From assembly GCA_023432075.1 (NCBI GenBank), contig JAEYVD010000297.1, forward strand, positions 1 through 8,790: 8,790 nucleotides of DNA. The letters run 5' to 3'. Source of the DNA: Pseudomonadota bacterium. GTDB lineage: Bacteria; Pseudomonadota; Gammaproteobacteria; Burkholderiales; Burkholderiaceae_B. Below, in pieces: positions 6,727-8,790 of the stretch. The notes beneath the pieces are model-generated. The model did not search any database. It worked only from the letters and a program-made list of their open reading frames with translations, and was not told the origin of the DNA. The translations under genes were made by a program, and so were the position numbers. The first letter of the stretch is position 1, and every line of letters starts with the position of its first letter.

Positions 6727-7665
6727 TTACCGCACCGCAAGTGTCGAGAGCCGTGCTTCCGCGTCCGCCAACCGCTGCTTTCCCGGGATGTGCCGGCTGG
6801 TCAGAATTTCGCGAAGCGCGTTGTCTTTGACGAATAACGCTTGCGGGTAGCGAAAGCGCAGATCAACGTAGCGGCGAACGTCGCGTTCCAAGGTGAGTGC
6901 GAGTTGATCGGCGGCCTCGTGCATGAAGAGGTCGAGGCAACGCCACAGGACCGCTTCATTCTTTGGATCGTCGTAGGCCGGCGTTCGCTGGCGAATGTTG
7001 CGCGCGCAGTCGCGCACGAACCACGCGAGGCTGGCCTGGTCGAGTGAGATCTCATCGGCGTTCGTCAAGGCGATAGGCTCTTCCAGCGCAGTTGTGGCTT
7101 GCCCTGGGAAGGGAGAGTCCGCAACCAGCCATTCGCCCTGATTCTCGTTGCCCGCATACCAGATGAAGCGTTGGATGGGACCGAACAACCTGGACAGGGA
7201 ATTCGCAGTCAGGCCTTCACAGGACTCTTCGAGCCCCCGCGCGCCGTTAAGGCTGAAACGGATCGGAAATCCGTCTGGACCCGTCAGTTGGTGCAACTGT
7301 TGCAGATGGGCGACCAGAGTGTCGTGATCGTCAGGGGCGAGCAGGATGATCCCGGCTTGCTGGCGGAGCCAATGCTCAAGCGCGTAGGTGAACAAGGCTT
7401 CGTCGAGCGGTACGAGCAGGGGGCCGTGGCGATAGCCTGGATTCCGGTATTCCCGAGGCGTGTCGCGCCATACCCACCGGTGCTCGAATCCCTTCTTGAT
7501 TTGCAGAACGTCGTTTTCGAGGGTGTCGCTGTGGGCGCCGTCCAGGCAAATCCAGGGGCGGATTCCGTGTTCAAGCGTGGCCCAGTCCAGGCATGGCAAC
7601 GCGTGCACCACCCGACGCTTCCATCTGGACGCTTCGGCCATCAAATCAGTCGCCGCTCCCGCCAT
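6727..7665 (-). CDS. DUF4123 domain protein, T6SS effector adaptor/chaperone (Tap/TEC type)
   Basis: With the ATG at 7663-7665 the protein has 312 residues. The DUF4123-like region spans about residues 36-165. It contains RPWICLDGAH near its start, GPLLVPLDEALFTYALEHWL, then GIILLAPDDHDTLVAHLQQLHQLTGPDG followed by PIRF, the usual layout of this family. The C-terminal part is helical and charged. DUF4123 proteins load a cognate effector onto the VgrG spike, and they are normally encoded just before that effector, as here (14 nt gap). Longer in-frame versions would start inside the metF terminator hairpin (TTG at 7800), so I rejected them. Met at 7641 (eight residues in) is a second possible start. 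The Shine-Dalgarno for 7665 is weak (GAGTGA). No signal peptide or membrane segment is visible, consistent with a cytoplasmic chaperone. Confidence 0.82.
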   Translation of the reverse strand: MAGAATDLMAEASRWKRRVVHALPCLDWATLEHGIRPWICLDGAHSDTLENDVLQIKKGFEHRWVWRDTPREYRNPGYRHGPLLVPLDEALFTYALEHWLRQQAGIILLAPDDHDTLVAHLQQLHQLTGPDGFPIRFSLNGARGLEESCEGLTANSLSRLFGPIQRFIWYAGNENQGEWLVADSPFPGQATTALEEPIALTNADEISLDQASLAWFVRDCARNIRQRTPAYDDPKNEAVLWRCLDLFMHEAADQLALTLERDVRRYVDLRFRYPQALFVKDNALREILTSRHIPGKQRLADAEARLSTLAVR

Positions 7666-7706
7666 GTGAGTTTCACTCGTTGATTGAACGAAAAAGTCGT
7701 TCAATC
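7666..7706 (-). promoter_or_regulatory. inverted repeats upstream of the T6SS-like operon
   Basis: A perfect 10-bp inverted repeat, GATTGAACGA (7682-7691) and TCGTTCAATC (7697-7706) with a 5-nt spacer, ends 16 nt before the adaptor start codon. A further TCGTT at 7677-7681 can pair with AACGA at 7687-7691, giving an alternative 5-bp stem, and GTGA/TCAC arms lie at 7666-7676. It could be a protein-binding operator or an RNA hairpin near the ribosome binding site. It is not a normal terminator, because no T-run follows it on the minus strand. Confidence 0.55.
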
Positions 7707-7775
7707 TAAGGCGGGAACGCCCCCTTGGACATATGAATAGTTCGAAACTGCTGAGGAGCGAGTCTGCGTTATCAG

Positions 7776-7814
7776 AAAGAAAAATCCCCACGCAGCGCAA
7801 CGCTGCGTGGGGAT
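7776..7814 (-). terminator. intrinsic terminator of metF
   Basis: A perfect 14-bp stem (7784-7797 paired with 7801-7814) has a 3-nt loop. On the minus strand it is followed directly by a T-rich tract (TTTTTCTTT). It lies about 90 bp after the metF stop codon and should stop metF transcription before the T6SS-like operon. The opposite strand has no T-run, so it works for the minus strand. Confidence 0.9.
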
Positions 7815-7836
7815 CGATCTGACCAACTTAGTAAGA

Positions 7837-7852
7837 CCGGCGCAGACGCCGG
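7837..7852 (-). other. small GC hairpin in the metF 3' untranslated region
   Basis: CCGGCG and CGCCGG form a perfect 6-bp stem with a 4-nt loop between the metF stop and the main terminator. No T-run follows, so it is not a terminator on its own; it might stabilise the 3' end of the mRNA or be chance in GC-rich DNA. Confidence 0.3.
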
Positions 7853-7902
7853 CCCTTTGCCATAACCGCCAGCGGCATTTCCGCCGCCGTGCGGCCGACC
7901 GC

Positions 7903-8745
7903 TTACACCGTCAGTTCCTTCCAGATCGCCAGCGGCGCTTCGGAATGGTTCAGCGTGTAGAAATGCAGGCCGGGCGCGCCGTTGTCCAGCAGCGTCTGGC
8001 ACAGCTCGGTCACGACGTCCACGCCGAAGGCGCGGATGGAGGCCTTGTCGTCGCCGAATTCGGCCAGGCGCAGGCGGATCCAGCGCGGGACTTCCGCGCC
8101 GCACATCTCGGAGAACCGCAGCAACTGCGTGTGGTTCGTGATGGGCATGATGCCCGGCACGATCGGCACGTCCACGCCCTTGGCGCGGGCCCGGTCGACG
8201 AAGTCGAAATAGGCGTCGGCATTGAAGAAGTACTGCGTGATGGCGGCATCGGCGCCCGCCTTCACCTTGGTCACGAAATGATCCAGGTCGGCCGAGGGAT
8301 TGGCAGCCTGGGGATGCATTTCGGGATACGCGGCCACTTCGATGTGGAACCAGTCGCCCGTTTCCTCGCGGATGAACGACACCAGCTCGTTGGCGTAGCG
8401 CAGCTCGCCCGCGTCGCCGCCCATGCCCGACGGCAGGTCGCCGCGCAGGGCCACCACACGCCGCACGCCTTCGCGCTTGTAGGCCTGCAGGATGTCCCGC
8501 AGGTCTTGGCGCGAGGCGCCCACGCACGACAGGTGCGGCGCCGCGTCACAACCCAGATTGCGCAGCGTGCGCACGGCGTCGGCCGTGCCGGCGCGGGTGG
8601 AGCCGCCCGCGCCGAACGTCACGCTGACGTACTTGGGCTGGATGGCCAGCATCTGCTTGGCCGCGCGCACCAACCGCTCCTGGCCGGCCAGGTCGCGGGG
8701 AGGAAAGAATTCCAGACTGAAAGCAGGAGAAATCGATTCGGACAT
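7903..8745 (-). CDS. metF: methylenetetrahydrofolate reductase
   Basis: MetF reduces 5,10-methylenetetrahydrofolate to 5-methyltetrahydrofolate, the methyl donor for methionine synthesis, using FAD and NADH in the cytoplasm. The 280-residue length is normal for bacterial MetF. Family landmarks are all present: EFFPPR at 12-17, whose Glu12 matches the catalytic Glu28 of the E. coli enzyme; SVTFGAGGSTR at 41-51; ALRGD at 99-103, with Asp103 matching the FAD-contacting Asp120; TQYFF at 170-174; PGIMPI at 197-202; and HFYTLN at 261-266. The ATG at 8743-8745 gives the usual short N-terminus before the EFFPP motif, although no good Shine-Dalgarno is seen upstream. In many betaproteobacteria metF follows ahcY, but the region upstream lies outside the window. 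A strong terminator follows the gene. Confidence 0.97.
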   Translation of the reverse strand: MSESISPAFSLEFFPPRDLAGQERLVRAAKQMLAIQPKYVSVTFGAGGSTRAGTADAVRTLRNLGCDAAPHLSCVGASRQDLRDILQAYKREGVRRVVALRGDLPSGMGGDAGELRYANELVSFIREETGDWFHIEVAAYPEMHPQAANPSADLDHFVTKVKAGADAAITQYFFNADAYFDFVDRARAKGVDVPIVPGIMPITNHTQLLRFSEMCGAEVPRWIRLRLAEFGDDKASIRAFGVDVVTELCQTLLDNGAPGLHFYTLNHSEAPLAIWKELTV

Positions 8746-8790
8746 ATCAGTATTTTTATGGCTAAGCGCCGCATCCGGCCAGTGTGACAG
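8746..8790. other. sequence upstream of metF, nothing assignable
   Basis: Only 45 bp upstream of metF are visible. I see no promoter, riboswitch or end of a recognisable gene. One minus-strand frame has a stop here (TAG, in CGCTTAGCC), which could be the end of an upstream gene, but there is too little sequence to say. Confidence 0.2.

Noticed and set aside
5768..6850. 360-codon plus-strand open frame opposite the effector gene
   Set aside because: It is antisense to the well-supported effector gene in GC-rich DNA, spans the effector-adaptor junction and shows no recognisable domain. It is a shadow frame.
7666..7800. N-terminal extension of the DUF4123 gene from TTG 7800
   Set aside because: It would translate the metF terminator hairpin and the inverted-repeat region. 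DUF4123 similarity begins only after the ATG at 7665.
7807..8787. 326-codon plus-strand open frame opposite metF
   Set aside because: It covers metF in antisense, starts in the metF terminator and has a His/Arg/Gly-rich composition typical of shadow frames.

Overview
The window looks like a chromosomal segment of a high-GC betaproteobacterium. Gene content and protein style (short metF, DUF523 protein, secreted Val-Tyr-Pro repeat protein) fit a Bordetella/Achromobacter-type member of the Alcaligenaceae. This placement is inference; no rRNA or other marker gene is present.

Left part (1-2879): the 3' end of an Ala/Lys/Pro-rich protein gene that starts outside the window; a DUF523 (YbbK-like) gene; an overlapping small membrane-protein gene with a GTG start; a five-copy 15-bp tandem repeat; a secreted Gly/His-rich repeat protein on the minus strand; and, divergent from it, a TetR-family regulator on the plus strand.

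Middle (2932-7665, all minus strand): a compact operon of three genes that resembles a type VI secretion (T6SS) effector module. Transcription order is a DUF4123 adaptor/chaperone, a 947-residue VasX/BTH_I2691-like effector with a cluster of hydrophobic segments in its C-terminal half, and a DUF6708-like membrane protein that is a candidate immunity protein. The genes are 14 nt apart and then overlap by 8 nt. No VgrG, Hcp or PAAR gene is visible, so this would be an orphan cargo module. Its distal half (about 3370-5100) is clearly AT-richer than the flanks, suggesting a separately acquired toxin/immunity part.

Right part (7784-8745, minus strand): metF (methylenetetrahydrofolate reductase) followed by a strong intrinsic terminator. 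The terminator separates metF from the T6SS module, which therefore probably has its own promoter in the roughly 120 bp between them. That interval holds a perfect 10-bp inverted repeat just upstream of the adaptor start codon.

The genes fall into unrelated units: one-carbon/methionine metabolism (metF), interbacterial competition (the T6SS-like module), an envelope protein, an orphan regulator and poorly characterised conserved proteins. No RNA genes, CRISPR arrays, insertion sequences or attachment sites were seen.
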